Below, piece after piece: positions 1-14,320 of a stretch of 64,000 nt of DNA (its first letter is position 1; every line of letters starts with the position of its first letter). The DNA is taken from NCBI GenBank assembly GCA_020055645.1, contig CM034548.1:11470001-11534000 (forward strand), read 5' to 3'. Both the position numbers and the translations under genes were made by a program. The notes beneath the pieces were generated by a model that saw only the letters and a program-made list of their open reading frames with translations, made no database searches and was not told the DNA's origin. This DNA comes from Tomocerus qinae (lineage: Eukaryota; Arthropoda; Collembola; Entomobryomorpha; Tomoceridae).

Positions 1-18
1 TAGTAGGTATTTAGACCT

Positions 19-30
19 GTGTGTGTGTGT
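19..30. repeat. (GT)6 microsatellite
   Basis: Six GT dinucleotides in a row near the left edge of the window. A short simple repeat with no visible gene context. Confidence 0.85.
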
Positions 31-560
31 TTAGAGTCTATGTAGTAGTATTTACATGGAGGAGATAGGAGGATGGGTAGTCTGCAATAACTAACATGTA
101 GTTTGTATAATACAGGTAATAGAAGAGTCGTCGTGGTCTCAACTCGTATATTACATTAGCCCCATACATTATATCATATTATTATTGCATGTGTTCAGAC
201 AGCTAATGGCCAATAGAGTAGACTTACTTACTAGACCTACTACTCATAATAGAATTGAATAGAGTTTCTTATTCTTGCTCTTCCATCTCACGTCCCACTC
301 ATTACTCTTCGCATAACCACCGCAGAACAGACAAGAGCCAACTAACTCTTGCCTGTAGTGAGAAATCTATTCACCTTCTACACAGCCACTGCCAACTCTC
401 ATCCCACCAACCCATCTTCTTTTACCAACAAAACAAACACTTTTCCTCATCATCTACAATTTACTTTACTTCACTATGCAGACGATTCGTCTATACTTAG
501 TATACCAATGTATATAGAGCTCATCTTTATTACATTACCTACCTGCACTATTATATTATA

Positions 561-609
561 TCTGTCTGTCTGTCTTTAATAATACTTACTTACTTACTTA
601 CCTACCTCC
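561..609. repeat. compound TCTG / TTAC / CCTA microsatellite
   Basis: Tetranucleotide runs sit next to each other: TCTG units at 561-574, then ACTT/TTAC units at 584-600, passing into two CCTA-like units to 609. They look like related slippage products of a pyrimidine-rich tetramer. TTAC and CCTAC runs recur elsewhere in the window. Confidence 0.8.
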
Positions 610-2942
610 TTGCGCTAACTGGACCATAGCATTGCATTAAAATTCACTTCACTTCGAGTTCCAGCATAATCAACTTACTTCAAACAAACTCAAATCTGTC
701 TAACCCTACTCAACTCAAGACGGTGGTGGTGGTAGCTAAGGCATTATTATTATTACATAGTAGATCCCTAGCCTATCCTAGTAACATCAACTAATGTGGT
801 AGTACTATATATTAATATATTATAATATATATATACAAAAAATATCTGTGGATGTATCTATTATTCTATACTTTGGATGGACTGGAGGAGATGTACTACG
901 TTATACAGCTACTACTACTAAATGAGCCCAGAGATTACTATTTATGATGATATTGTAATTGTGCATAAAGTATTTATCTATGAGGTATATAGCTTGTCTA
1001 AGGTGGCTAGTATGATGTAATATTTGGTTTAAATGTATGTATAAGTATGTTGGTTTTGTGAGCACTAACTAAATACGTGCCTTTCCTTCACCTTTGTATT
1101 TACTTAGTTTATCGTTAGGTCACTTAATATTATTACCTTTCCTCCCTACCTAGTTTACCTGTACTGTGTTCCGTCTAATATATCATATTTATTCATACAA
1201 AGAACATCTCTTATTCACCTCTGCACATATCTCATCTTCTTCTGAATCCTGCCCTATTCCCACAACGAGGCTCCTAATGCTCGTAAGTAATCACAGCTCC
1301 CAACTCCATCATCGCATCCCATCGCCGTACCTACCACATACATCTTCATAGCTCTCTGCAATAATAATAATTATTACGAAGGTACACGGAGGTAGTGGAT
1401 CCGATGTGGCATGTTCACTTCTTACTACATCCACTTTATCAACCTGAAACTCCTCCATTTCATGCGTTTTAGTGTCTACTACACAAAATATAACTATCAG
1501 TGTTGATGATGGGTGCCAGTTTTGCACTATTCTCTCATTCATTGTCTTCACTACATCATTTCACTCACTCACTACATTACCAAGACTGCTCCCACCTAGA
1601 ACCAAACTCTTTTCCGTCATATCCTCCAGAATCTGCAGTTGGAAAGTGTTGCATAATATGTATATTATTAGGCACTATGTATGTTATTATCATGTCCATA
1701 AATTTTAACAGCACAGCTGCCTAATTTACTTTTCTCAATTCTATTCAGACGCATTATTAGCTAACAGCTTCTCATAATATTTACCTATCTACTTAGTATC
1801 CATGTAGCTACTTTGTACACGTCTACATACATTATAATAATACGCATTCTATTGTACTTACCTAATCTACCTATTTATTTTAGGATAATAATAATAATAT
1901 CAGGGATTCTGTTCTTTTGCAGAGAGGACGTTCGTTCGTTATGAAAATAGTGAATACAAAGTATCCTATACCATTTATTAATTACACAGCGTTTAGCTCC
2001 CAATGGAATGAATAATGACTATTTGAATTTACTTATTACTTTCATTTGTCTATAGTGAGACAGGCGTTCGTTATTCTGCTAACAAGCATTTTCCCTGTCA
2101 AACATTTTTACCTGTATATACAGTATACAGTGCAAAGGCCAATTATGCATCCCCAATCTAGTAATTATGAACAACACCTTGCAGAATGTAAATTACATAT
2201 TATTATAAAATTATTATAAAGTATATGCAACAAGAACATGGATATAAGCAGCTTGTTAACGCTAGAAGATAATACTTTATTCCCTTGCATCATCTCCACA
2301 TCTAACAACCGAACAATTATGTAACTTATCTATTTATTTATTTGGTGATGATGATCCTGATTCAGGTTTCCTCTGGTTTTAGCGTGATAATAAATGAAAA
2401 TATTTATATTTCATGATTGCCTTGCCTGTCTAGACTCACTCTCTTAACTCATTTTTGCTCCTGTCATATTTACTTAAGTAAAAAATAGATATGAATACTC
2501 TATTGCATCATCACATCTCATTATACAGAGAAATCTCATTTAGTAGCTTCACACAGTAAAAATTGTCAACATGTTTCCCAATCTCAACGAGTATTTACAA
2601 GTAAAAATGTGTCTAAAAATAAGAAATCCTCTATTGCATCCATTCATTATGTGTTTCTCGAGACAGAGTTTCTGTTTAGTATTGAGTAAGAAAGAAAAGA
2701 TCACGCACACAGTGCACAGTTTTGACAATGAGACAGAGAGAAACGACGCAAATGTAGTAATGGAGATTGAAGTGTAACGCCTACTCTTGGTCAACTGGTC
2801 ATTGTGGTCACTGCATTTGCAAGGAAATGACAGACAGATGAATTGTATTGTTTTGCCAGCAAGAGTATTTTCATTTTCATGGGAATATATGAATAGAATT
2901 ATGGAGTGGGAGGCAAGGCATGGAATGGCATGACTAAAAAGC

Positions 2943-3581
2943 CCCATATCCGCATCCTAAAAATACTGTAAACACGTAACGCGGCCGTCCCATTGACTGA
3001 CGAACTCCTATTAGAATTACAGTTGTCAAATTCTCACTGCGTCTAATCGCAAGTTTCACTTTAAATGACATAGAAATTGTTAGGTAGTCAAATCAAGTCC
3101 GTCTACGCTCCGTCGTTACCTACAATTTGTATCATCGGCTATGCGTTTATGTGGTTTCCTCTCATTTCGTCACACAACAGTTTCTTTCGGAACGAACTAC
3201 CGTTTGGTTCTTCATGGCGCCCCTTGTTTGATCTTAATTTGTTGGGCGTGTTTTACATACAACAATGCATGTTATGTAATTTTTATGTAATTGGGTGGTC
3301 ATACATGTTACTAATCATCATCATGCGACGGCTGCTGCGACTCCAATAAACTTAATCCTACCCAACCGCATAATTCTAACAAAAAGTGTCTACCGCACCA
3401 CTTTGACGTGATTCCGAACTCCGAAGCCACCCTAAATACACAATATCCACCTTCATATTAATGTTTCCATAACATCATATTTTTTCAGCATTACTATTTT
3501 CTTTGTGAAAAAACCGGGACACGAATGTATAGTATCACTGTTCGACATTTCCATTCTAGAACACCATTCTGCGGATATGGG
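2943..3581. repeat. possible inverted-repeat element with 12-bp ends
   Basis: CCCATATCCGCA at 2,943-2,954 is matched exactly in inverse by TGCGGATATGGG at 3,570-3,581, enclosing 639 bp that look richer in CpG than the flanks, especially 2,980-3,260. A 90-codon open frame at 3,077-3,349 (+) has no recognised domain. No target-site duplication is visible. An exact 12-bp inverted pair within 1 kb can arise by chance in 64 kb, so this is a weak call for a non-autonomous DNA transposon. Confidence 0.2.
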
Positions 3582-6500
3582 ACATTCTATGTGATACATG
3601 CAACTATTCAGTCTAAATGCACTTTGACTTTCTAATGTGGGTATCTAAGGCACCAATCCCAAGGTTTTTACTATACATCACAAAAAATAAAGAACGGTTA
3701 CCGCATTAAAATAATTTTATGAACATGTAACTACTTATGCTTACCTACACTCCGACATTATCATAAGCTGCAAGTTCCGTTCGTTATTAACTGACACTAG
3801 GTAGAATATCTATGCCCAGTTTACAATAATTGGAAACCGTTTAAATTTACAATATTTAGAAATAACTTTTAGTCCATCACAATACTAATACATGATTATT
3901 GTTACGAAAGCCAATTGACTCCAATTTTAAAGTAATATTGTTCCTTCGAGAAAATGGACAAGATTTGCCAATGTGGAGGTTGTATAGCTGAAACTGTAAT
4001 AGTAGCACCAATTTGAGTAATTTGTCGTTTGCGACATTATTTAAGTGGAAAATGGATTTTGGCGTGTTTTTGTTCTCTTCATACAAAATAACACTATTGC
4101 TCAATTGTTTCTCATTATTCATAAAGGCATGACAATAATAGTATAGGAAAGAAAATGTTAAATTATAGGCGAGCAGATTTGTCAATGCGAAAAAGGAGTT
4201 TCTAGTATGCGTTATTACCTTTTATAAATGTTAACTTTTATAGCGTATAAGAATCCTACATGATATTTCTTATAGCTGTACATGGAGAGAAATGACATAG
4301 CTTCAGTTAAATGCGTAGCGTATGATTATTGTTGACAATAAGAATGAATAGAATATAATTTGTAAGGACAGTTAGATGTATGAATAGTTTAAGAAGGATA
4401 GTGTATACTTATGTAGTATTATTGGCGATAATAATTGAATATAGGTCGTGCCAGTGGATTATCAGTTTGCATATTTGAGAAAAGTTGGCTAATAAAATGA
4501 TAGTGAGAACAAAGCGTAGCTGTAGAGAAACTGTTCAACGTGCAATATTTTATAGTTTGTGAGTTATTAAATGGGATGTGAATTTTATTCGATGATTTGA
4601 TTGGAAGGAGTTGTGGAATAGTAAAGCTTATTAGCGGTTATGTGGTTAGAAGAAATAGGGAGAATAGTGTGCCTTGTTAGGTAGTAACTAGGAGTACAAT
4701 AAGTTCAGGTAGCCACCTACGATGCAACATGAGTGTATAACTAACTAGTATCTAGTTAAAAAAGTGGGTAGGCCAGGCAGGACCCGACGGAACAAAACAC
4801 CGACAAGCCAGACAGTCAGGATTGGATGTAAAAACGGTGGAAGCGCATGTAGTCAGAGTCAGGTAGACCATTACAAACATACTGCAGTGTTTAGGAGATA
4901 AAATATAATAATATTGGTATGATGATCATGAGGAGGATGAGTAAGTAAGTAAGAAGAGGAAAGGCAGGTAGCCGCGGCTCTTGTTCTTCGTCACGACATT
5001 GCATGCACTTGTGTCAAAGCCAAACGAGGCCTTCAACTCCAACTCAAGGGTTCTACTCTGTCTGATGTGTCTAGTCTGACGTGCTATGCTACATTATGTT
5101 CCTTTATTTTACAGCCGAGAACAGACTGACAAGGCAAGGGACCGAATGACACATTATCTTCGCCTGATATCAACAGCCACGTAAGAACCCGCAATTTACA
5201 TACGAGTCCCATCCTATTATTTACTCCTTTGCTAACCACACTACAGCATAGCATGATATTTCTCCGACATTCACACAAAACGGAATACTATGGAAGAGAG
5301 GAAGACACCACTAAAACTATATTGTTGTTGTTGTCGTGGGATGAAGCGACAAGTTGATGGTAATTTGTCGAGCATTAAATATATATATTATTATATACTT
5401 AGAGTGTGGTAGAGTGCATAAGGGAAGGGAGAGATGCTTTTGTGATTGTGGATACTGTACTAAATACATAAGAGATGTGAATGAGAAAGACAGGCATTTT
5501 TCGCAGGCTGATAATTTGGTACTTCCTTTTCTAGTTCACGAAAGAGTTGCTTTTGGTGGTTGATGTGAAGTTTCCTGTGAATATAATAGGTATCTATCGT
5601 GTGTTGGCTTCGAATGAGTTTATGTGAGTGAGTGTGTATTTTCTTTGAAATGGAAGATCCTTCCACACACAGCAGAGTCAGTCGCGGATTTATCTAATAT
5701 TTTTGGCCTTTTCCATCGCGTCCATTCTGCAATGTTTTATAACAACTCCCTCACAATAGCACAATCTGTCAGTAAGGAACAATAGCATAGACAATGAATG
5801 ATTCTGTTTGTTAAGCATACGATGAGCACGTACTTATTAGAGATAATCGTTTGGGCTGACTGGCAGAATGAATGCTACACCTTCCGATAATGTGTGACTT
5901 CAAGTGCCATGCCATATCATAACATGCCATCCTCTAGACCTGGCCCAGGAAACGAATAATAATGCGATGCATTCAAATGTTATTTACTTATTTAGGATCA
6001 GAATTAGGATTCGCTACCTTCCACATATACACTTATTGCTACTCACCTCATATGATTATCATATAGCCTATGCCTACCTGCCTATTTATTACTACTACGG
6101 AATTTTATTACTCAGAGGGAGTAATAATATTCCGTGTGTGCTCAGACACAAATAAAACTACTATTTACTAATAGCGCAGTACGACGTAAGTAGTACGTAG
6201 GTATAATATTAATCTAATAGTTTCCATTGTCAGGAGCCAAATCGAGTGAGTAGTGGAGCCAGAGCCTTGGAGAGAGAGATGAAGGCAGACCAACCCAAGG
6301 AGGCTCGTTAGCTAAAGGAAAGGATTGTGAGACAGAACTGACAGGCTAGACAAGGTGTAAGCTAGCTAACATGCACGCTCGCAATTCGCGAATCTTCACG
6401 TTAAGAAAATTGATTGATAAATACCTGTCTTAGGTATAATAATTGTTAACGATGTATTATTTCCTCGAGAAAAGTCATCGGGCTTCTCTTTTCTATACCT

Positions 6501-6595
6501 TTATCCACAATTATGGAACTTTCGGTATACTGCGTTAAAAATGGGTTAACCCAAACTACTTCTTTCTTTCATTCCATCCAACACTTAAATATGTT
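3582..6595. other. non-coding stretch with a purine-rich block
   Basis: No gene recognised. About 4,340-4,960 is G/A-rich on the + strand, ending in a (GTAA)3 run at 4,941-4,953. It is followed from about 4,980 by C/T-richer DNA. The short open frames here look like chance. Confidence 0.55.
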
Positions 6596-6679
6596 ACCTA
6601 CCTACCCAGGCATACATACATACAGCATATGTACCTACCTACCCAGGCATACATACATACAGCATATGTACCTACCTAC
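6596..6679. repeat. 37-bp tandem repeat, 2.3 copies
   Basis: Two exact copies of a 37-bp unit (6,596-6,632 and 6,633-6,669) are followed by the first 10 bases of a third (6,670-6,679). Each unit contains two CCTA repeats, three CATA repeats and the palindrome GCATATGT-like segment. There is no spacer structure, so this is a minisatellite and not a CRISPR. The 66-codon open frame crossing it (6,513-6,713) is a by-product of the repeat. Confidence 0.95.
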
Positions 6680-9600
6680 ATTACACAACGTGCTATGGGA
6701 AACGACCTACTAATGTCATTTGTAATAGAATCTAGTACTTCCATGCAAAAAAGTAAAGGGAGTCAAGGGCTTGTCTAGCTTCTTGATTATATTATTTGTA
6801 TGGAATCAACATCAACTGCCTGAAGATGCTAAACAGATGAACGTTATTATTTCTTTGACGATAAGGATACTACTAACAAGTAGCATTGAGGATGCAAATA
6901 AATGTTATCTTGTTCAGACACAGAAACATTAGAGTACAGAATGTCTATGGTTGGAAAAGCTGTACATACCTTAGAGCCTGAAATACTAATCTCTTGGATT
7001 GCAGATTTAGTTGTAGTATGTAGATAGGAGTTTAGTGTATCAGTAACAGTTCCATCATCACATCAACAGCATTTCACCTGTTACCCACTTACCTATCATC
7101 TACTACCTCCCATACTTAACTGCCAACTAACACCCTAGTCTGGTTTCGTTCTGGACGATAAAATAACAGAATAGTTGGACAGCTTTGCCTTGAATTGCTC
7201 TGAGTTGCCGTCGGCTCTCCTCACCAATTCTATTTATTTTGCCAAACTGTTTGTTAGTTGGAGCCAAAAGCTGCCTTTCATAAAACTGGAGCCAAAGCCA
7301 AGTGAAGCCAAGAAATACTAGGAGCTAGCACGACAAACAACAGGAGCTCTGTAATCCAAACCGTAGCTAACTATTAACGATAAGCTACGAGACGAGAAAC
7401 AGTTCAGTCTCGAAGAGTTAATAGCAATTTATTCAATCTCGTCCGAGCCAAAGTTCAATTCCTCCACTAACGTTTAGTCTAAGTAGCTTTATCTCTACTA
7501 CTTACTTGTTATAAGTAGTTAAGGAGCAAACGAGATGCAAAAACTTTTTTCGATTCACCTACCCATGTCATCCTTTTAACACGAACTACATTGCATCCCA
7601 CCAACATCCATTCCCAATCCCTTCTCCTGTCTCTTCCATCCATCCATACACTTAATAAACACAAAAACTCTGTTAAAAAGTGGAGCTGGCACTAGCATTA
7701 GAGCCAGCGCTGAGTGGAGCTCATCATACTTAAGACTGATATCTTGTTTGTTTATTCTGCACATTTTAATTTAATGTCTTTTTCCATGCATACTTATTAG
7801 CAGGAGGATATGACCATGTATTAATATAATATTATAGATTCGCAAACTTATATTTTATACCTTATATTACTCAGACACTCGTCACGATAACGTTGTAAAT
7901 ATTATAGATGGTACATCTTAACTATGCACGTTTCTGCATTATTTTTACCCATCTTCATTTTTATAAGTAGTTATCTATACAGAATAGTTCTACATACTAC
8001 TCCGTATATTGTGTGGGGTAGTAATAAACAATCAACTACGTATACATTTATCTCGATAAGATTATTAAATATTATAATATCTATATAAAGACTGTGCTGG
8101 GGTATTTTTTTATGGCGACCACATAATATTTCATTATTGCAAAAAGAAGAGGATTTCTAAAGTACGTTGGCGTATTCCTCATTTACTTATGAGCCTAATG
8201 ATGTTCGCATAATTTTAGCTAAAAAGAGTGTTGGCATTTATGACATGACGAACGGCAGCAGATGCGAGTTGATACTTTATGTGTAAAATGTTATGCTGCA
8301 ACCTAAAGTATTGCTTTTCTTTCAACGCGAGAGACCCAACTAACCACCTCCGTTCGACTCTAATCTACATACCTTATGCATATTAAATATTATTAACAAT
8401 AAGCAGTTGATGGGCGGAAATCTCTTACAATAAAATACGACTTGTTCATAAATCATCATTGTTTTAATGGGTCACTGCTACCCTTTTTCCTGCTAACTGT
8501 CTGCCTGTGCTCTCCTAGGGCAAGGCCCTCAACAACACTAAAGCAAACAAAGAACAGTAAACTATATTATAATAATAAAGAAAGACCATTATTTTGATTT
8601 TAATGACGTAATGGGCTCCTATTCACTTTTATGTAATTGTTAATGCGGAGCATCTGAACTTTTCACTGGATACCTACTTCAGATCCGATAAATACATTGT
8701 TTACATGCACATGTTGTTCTTACATCGTATCTACTTAATCGACTCTGTAGTCCCTATCGATGATTCTTGCTCTCGCCTTCGGCATTTCTTAGTAGTCCGA
8801 CTCATACAAACCTACAAATCAATTCCATGGGAAACTAAACCAAAACAGATTCATTCACATTCATCAAATACACTTAAACAGATAATAGTAAGAAACTGCA
8901 GATATTACTCGGAAAGACGTTTTATGCATCATCACTCTGTATAGCCTTAGTCCACATACATGCAGTCAAGTCAGATTCAAGTGCATAAAGTGAGACTGAC
9001 TCGCTTCCACTTTACAAAATTAAATTTGCTTACGGCAAATCCTTCATTACTTTTGTCATAAAGATTGTTACACATTGCCTACATATGCGATTAACTATAA
9101 TGAATGAAATAGATCTCTGTTAGCATCTACCAGGTATTTATTTATTACCCTGGCAATAAATCCACAGCTTCTCTTCCTAATTATCTTGAATTTATCAACG
9201 ACTATTTTATTTTCTACTGCAGAATGTCGCAAAACTTAAGACCACCAACACAATACAATGTAAAAGTAGTATAATTAACAATTAAAATACAAAATAGTGT
9301 TACTATAAGTACAGATCGTTTAAAATACGATTTTAATAAATAATTTGAAAGTAAATCAATCTTATTAATGTTTTCTTTATTGCATAATAAAAATGCGGAC
9401 ATGATTACATTTCTTATACACAGTGACTAATAATGGTGAGTGCAAGAAGCAACAGATATGGATAAGCTGGGGTATTTTGGAGTAGGTAAGTAAAATGAGG
9501 GTAGTTAGGCGGAGGACAAAGAGGCAGTAATATTATGTCACATGGCTCATGAGACAGAGGAAAATGTAAGTCATGACATGGATGCAAGAAGTAGCTAACA

Positions 9601-12600
9601 ATAAATAAAGGCAAGGAAAGTTGCTAATCAGAGAAAGGAGTTGTGTCCAGGGAGAGACGAGGACCGAAGGAAATGAACATTTGAGAGCCCTTAGATCCGG
9701 TCATTTTCAGTTGAGTGACCACCGTAACGAATTCGATTGTAAATAAAGGGTACTTTACTTGCTCTTTCTATCATCCTAACGACACGGCACACAAAACTCG
9801 ACGCATCCTTCCCAATCTGCCTGTGCTCACTCACTCATAATATTGCATCTCCAACATGCACTGCTATAGTAGGACATATGTGTTTGCTGACTCTGTCCCT
9901 CTAATGCACTTTGAGACTCATACTGACAATCAGCTCGGCCGATGTGAGTGAAAAGAGTTTCCTTTGGCTACTCCAACCGAGAGAGATGATAGATCTACGC
10001 TGTTTCTACTACAATTTCGCTCTTGGCTTTAGCTCTCTCCTGCATGCATCCAGCACCACCGTCTTTCGTCCTTCCATCCGATCCTCTCAACGGAATTAAT
10101 GAACAAGGGAAACATAGGAAATCGATACTCTCTTTTTGGATCTTTTCTTTGGTTAAAACCTCTGAAGATGAGTCCGACCGACAGAATTATTTTCCACGGC
10201 ACAATATACAATTCTCCGTATACACTTTTACAAATGCATTCTACCAGCAAACTTTCTCACAATCCTCCATATAAGATCCCTACACACATTATTCACCTAA
10301 GTGTCCTACTATTTGTATTTTCCTATATGTATGTACACTCTGTTTACCTATTTGGGATTAGTACGTAGACTTATGTGTACATTGTACGTGGGAAGGATTT
10401 TCATTTCTTTATATCTCTACGCCAGCATACAAAATCCAGCATGTCATGCAATTCTTTCACCGCAATTCGATAGAGCTAATATAATAATATAACTAAAGTG
10501 AGTAACGTAATATCTTTCTCCCTCTTCGTGCCGGCCACTACACGCAAAACGCTCACAATTACCCACCATTTTCCAATAAGTAAACAGAAACATTGCCGAA
10601 CAACAGGATCAATTGACAAAAGTAAACGCTCTCAATAGAAAACAAAACTAACTGTCTTTACATGCCTTTGACATCTCTTCGCCTCCTTTGTCTCCCAAAA
10701 TTCAATTCACTCAATATTTCTCAAACCTACCCATATTTTTCTCTCCTCAACACATCCATATGGCTCTACAAATATAAGAATGCCCACTTCATGCCCATCA
10801 CACAATTGGGTTAACCTAGAGATTAGTGTTCAAACCTACTAAATACAATTCAAAACAATTATTTCTTTGCTTCAAAACATTTATGGCCATTTACAGGAAC
10901 AGAGAAAGCACAGAAGAAAAATATATATTTCTAAATGGCTTAACAAAGTAGATTTTTATAGTCTTACATTTATATTTACTGATAACATTATTCGAGTCTG
11001 GTAAAAAGTGACTGCAGAATAAATACACAAATGTTCATAATAAAAACCTTCGCATGCAAAAACATTGGAAGACAAAGTTTTTAATATCACTGAGTGCAAA
11101 ATTTGCTTGCTGAATAGTGAGATCATGCATGAGCCGGTTGTCAACTTTTTGCATAAAGGATTTTGCAGACCAGTTGGAAGCTTTATTAAATGATCTACTA
11201 TACATGCATATTTTATTATGTAAATTGAATTTAAGGCCATATGAAGTACACTGTATATGTTTAGGTGCCATATAGAGAGTACCTTTTCATGCATTATTTT
11301 ATTTTGTTCCATATCATTGCAAGAAATAAGGGACAATCGTGTATGTATATCAATAAGCAGAAAATATTCGGAAAATAAGGGCAATTTATATTTGAAGATT
11401 CTTTTCTGGGAACAGTGGAAAATTTCTTAAAATTGTATCTTCAATTCGTTTACAAAATCCATTTTCCAAATTTTGGAAATTTGAACAAAGGTTAATAAAT
11501 CTCTCGTAAATATAAACCTATAACTTTCATAAAGCGTTCAAGTAATTTTATAATGTACCCAAGCAAAGATTTTTACAAGCTTGCCATGAGCAAAGATTAT
11601 TTTCTTGAGTTAAGCCGATATAAAAGATGTGACGCATATTAGACTTGGAAAAAACACATTCAGCATGTCAAGCTGATGAACATCATAATTGTCGGGATGA
11701 ATAGATAAAGTAATATTTTATGGATTGCATACATGGAATATGTGAAACAGGTCAGAGCAAAGAGATTCACTATTATCAATAATATTGATTATCTATTACA
11801 CGTTTCCCAATTGGTACGACATAGCAAATCTAAATGATAAGGTACTGGATATTTGTGGGTTGCAATTTCTCATTAAAGTAATGGAAATAATTGGAGAGCA
11901 GAATAAATATAGTTATTATGCTGACGCAGAGTGATAAATTATAAGCATTATTAGAGTAGATATTATTTCAGTGTTGGAAATAAGTGTAGGTAAGTTAAAT
12001 TGTGCTATCGATTGTAGGAGAATAAAACAAATAGTCCAAGATTTGCATATAACAGTTTGATATAAATTAGGAGGTATATAATATAGTATATGGGTCATCA
12101 AAGTGCATGCGACTGATAAGTAAAGCGAGAGAGAAGAATTGTTGTCGCAAAGAAAATTGAAAGTGGCAAGTTGGGAAATGTAGGCGAAGGATTGTCAGGT
12201 CAGGGAATAGAATTTGAAATAGGAGAATGTCCTTTTTCGGACGGAGAGAGTTTAGTTGGGAGAGGGAAGGAAAGTTGGAGCACAAATAATGCAACATGCA
12301 GAACGGGAAGAGAGAATTGTACTTTGGATATGCGATCTTTCCGTAAGCATCAAGACACTTCCGCTCCGCTATGCTGCATGGGTAGACCAGAAAACAACTC
12401 CGGGTTCGGTCGGGTAGCTTTTGCTCCTATCTATGCACTCATCTCCTTCTATTTATACATATTATGTTATGGCCATGTGGCAACTTAACTGATTCCATTT
12501 AGCAGAGTCGATTCTCCTGTGCAAAGTGCACAGAATAATGTTACGAGATTGTCTCATGACTTTGACTCCGTGACTTTCATGAGCCCATCCATGCATCCTA

Positions 12601-13979
12601 CTCCACTCTCTCTCTCTTCGAATGTTAAACATCCACTTTGCTCTCATCTCCTTATTTTCACTCTCTCCCTGACATCAAACCCTCTCTTGTCTTTCAAACA
12701 GCTATACATAGAAATCTACAAACCGACAGAAATTTTCCTTTTATTCACTTTCACTTATTAGACCTCGATGCTCTAATTCACTCAATTTGCATGTGCACTT
12801 TGTGGAGAGGTAATTAGTAGCCACATACTGCAGTCTTGCACTCCTCCATTTATACCAGATGAAAAATAAATGTTTACTCCCCGCATGCTAACTATGCACT
12901 AAAATACCTTTTAGACATTTCCTTGCCTAAAGAGCTAACACATCAAAGCTTGTTATATATTTTGTAATGTAAATGTTCTTGGAATTACTTTGTATTCTAT
13001 CCAAAGATATGCACCTGCCAAATATTATATTGACTGCCAATAATAAATTGCATATATCGGAAACATTAAACAAAACGCCAATTACTTTCATGGGTCAATA
13101 TTGTTTTAAGGTAATTACCATTGCTACTGCATAGGCATATGGTAATAAAATGTATGCATTTTAATCGCTTTTCTCTTAGCCATTTATTGCATAGTGTAAG
13201 TGCTGTAGTATAACAACGTTGCCTTTATGTCAACTGGTATTTTCGGAAGAATTGGGAAAATTGTCGTGAATTTGTCTCATGAATGTATGAATTAGTTAGT
13301 TTGAATGTTTTTTTTGTGTTTATGGTTATAGATAATAAAAACGTGTAAATAACAGTAAAACATTTATTATGGACGAAATGAGAGTATTGAAAAGAAGAAA
13401 AAGACTTCTCGAAGCAGGATGGAGTAGGGGAGTGCTGAGTGCAGTATGAAAGCAATAAATAAATTCAGACAATGGATCTAAAGGATATTACGTGTCAGTT
13501 TGAACGCGCGCTCAGCGCTCCTTGTCATTATATGTGCTTTTATTGAATTGAACTATGGAAGTATAAATAGATGAAAGGTATTCCATATCGGCTCCATAAT
13601 ATTATTTTGCTTTATGTGGAACTGTACAATGGTTATGAATTAGAATCATTCCTGAATTGAAATAGAAACTTTCTCTATGCTGAAAGTAGCAAGCGTTAAT
13701 AGAAGGATGGAAGGTGCAAAGGGTATGTGGTCTGATCTGTGTGTGGTAGGTCGAATTGTTATGTGGATGCTGCAAAGGAAAATGCTGCAACATGACATAA
13801 CTGTGAAGCAAAAGGACGACTAGGATTGCTTGTTTGTACACACACACGCACTCGTTCGCATTTAGCAGGAGAGATGTGCATTCCTTGCAGTGCTTTATGC
13901 ACTAAAGACCATATATCACATCGGAAGAAGTGATGTGCCACAACAGAGATATAGATGGAAGGAATTATAGCAAACAAAG
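6680..13979. other. non-coding stretch with alternating strand skew
   Basis: No recognisable gene in 7.3 kb. Open frames up to 142 codons (10,956-11,384, - strand) have no domain and are rich in the residues AT-rich DNA gives. Visible structure is compositional: a purine-rich block at about 9,420-9,680 is followed by a pyrimidine-rich block at about 9,740-10,100. Another purine-rich block at about 12,080-12,330 is followed by a pyrimidine-rich block at about 12,560-12,780, which includes (CT)6 at 12,606-12,617. Confidence 0.55.
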
Positions 13980-14320
13980 TTTAGGTAGATAAAAGATGCG
14001 ATGATAGAAGTGAGTTATAGAGTGGAGACGTAGTAGTAAGGAGAGTGAGTGATCAATGGAACTGAGACACAAAAGGTGGTGATTAGCATAATGGAATCGA
14101 GACTAATTAGGGACGCGTGCAAACGGCGGCGGTGGTGGCAGTTGGAGTCGATGACAGGGTGGGAGAGAAGGACCAATCCATTGCGATGCCACAGCACTCA
14201 ACCAGCGCGTGTCCACCATCAATTCCTCACTTCCGGTCTCCCAACGACGGACTCTGGAACGGCGCTCAGTCTATCCGACTTGTCAACTTTTACTCTTCCG
14301 CAACATTTTGGGGCAAGGCT
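13980..14320. other. GC- and CpG-richer island, function unknown
   Basis: This interval is clearly more GC- and CpG-rich than its surroundings, with GGCGGCGGTGGTGGC near 14,123-14,140. Overlapping open frames run through it in two + frames (14,049-14,405 and 14,117-14,335), as expected where stop codons are rarer. The strand bias switches from G-rich to C-rich at about 14,175. It could be an exon, a promoter or CpG island, or simply a GC-rich patch. No protein domain is visible, so I make no coding call. Confidence 0.3.

Larger units (their letters stand above)
1..2942. other. non-coding AT-rich DNA
   Basis: No recognisable gene on either strand. The open frames here, up to 132 codons on the - strand at 2,549-2,947, have no domain and a composition expected of AT-rich DNA. 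The stretch holds simple repeats, listed separately, and an AT-only run at about 803-836. Nothing else is supported. Confidence 0.6.

Noticed and set aside
2549-2947. 132-codon - strand open frame with hydrophobic start
   Set aside because: No recognisable family. The Ser/Phe/Cys-rich composition is typical of a chance frame.
6596-6679. CRISPR-like regular repeat
   Set aside because: The units abut directly with no spacers, and the DNA is eukaryotic in character. It is a minisatellite.
10956-11384. 142-codon - strand open frame
   Set aside because: AT-driven composition, no domain, and a second overlapping open frame on the same strand. Consistent with chance in AT-rich DNA.
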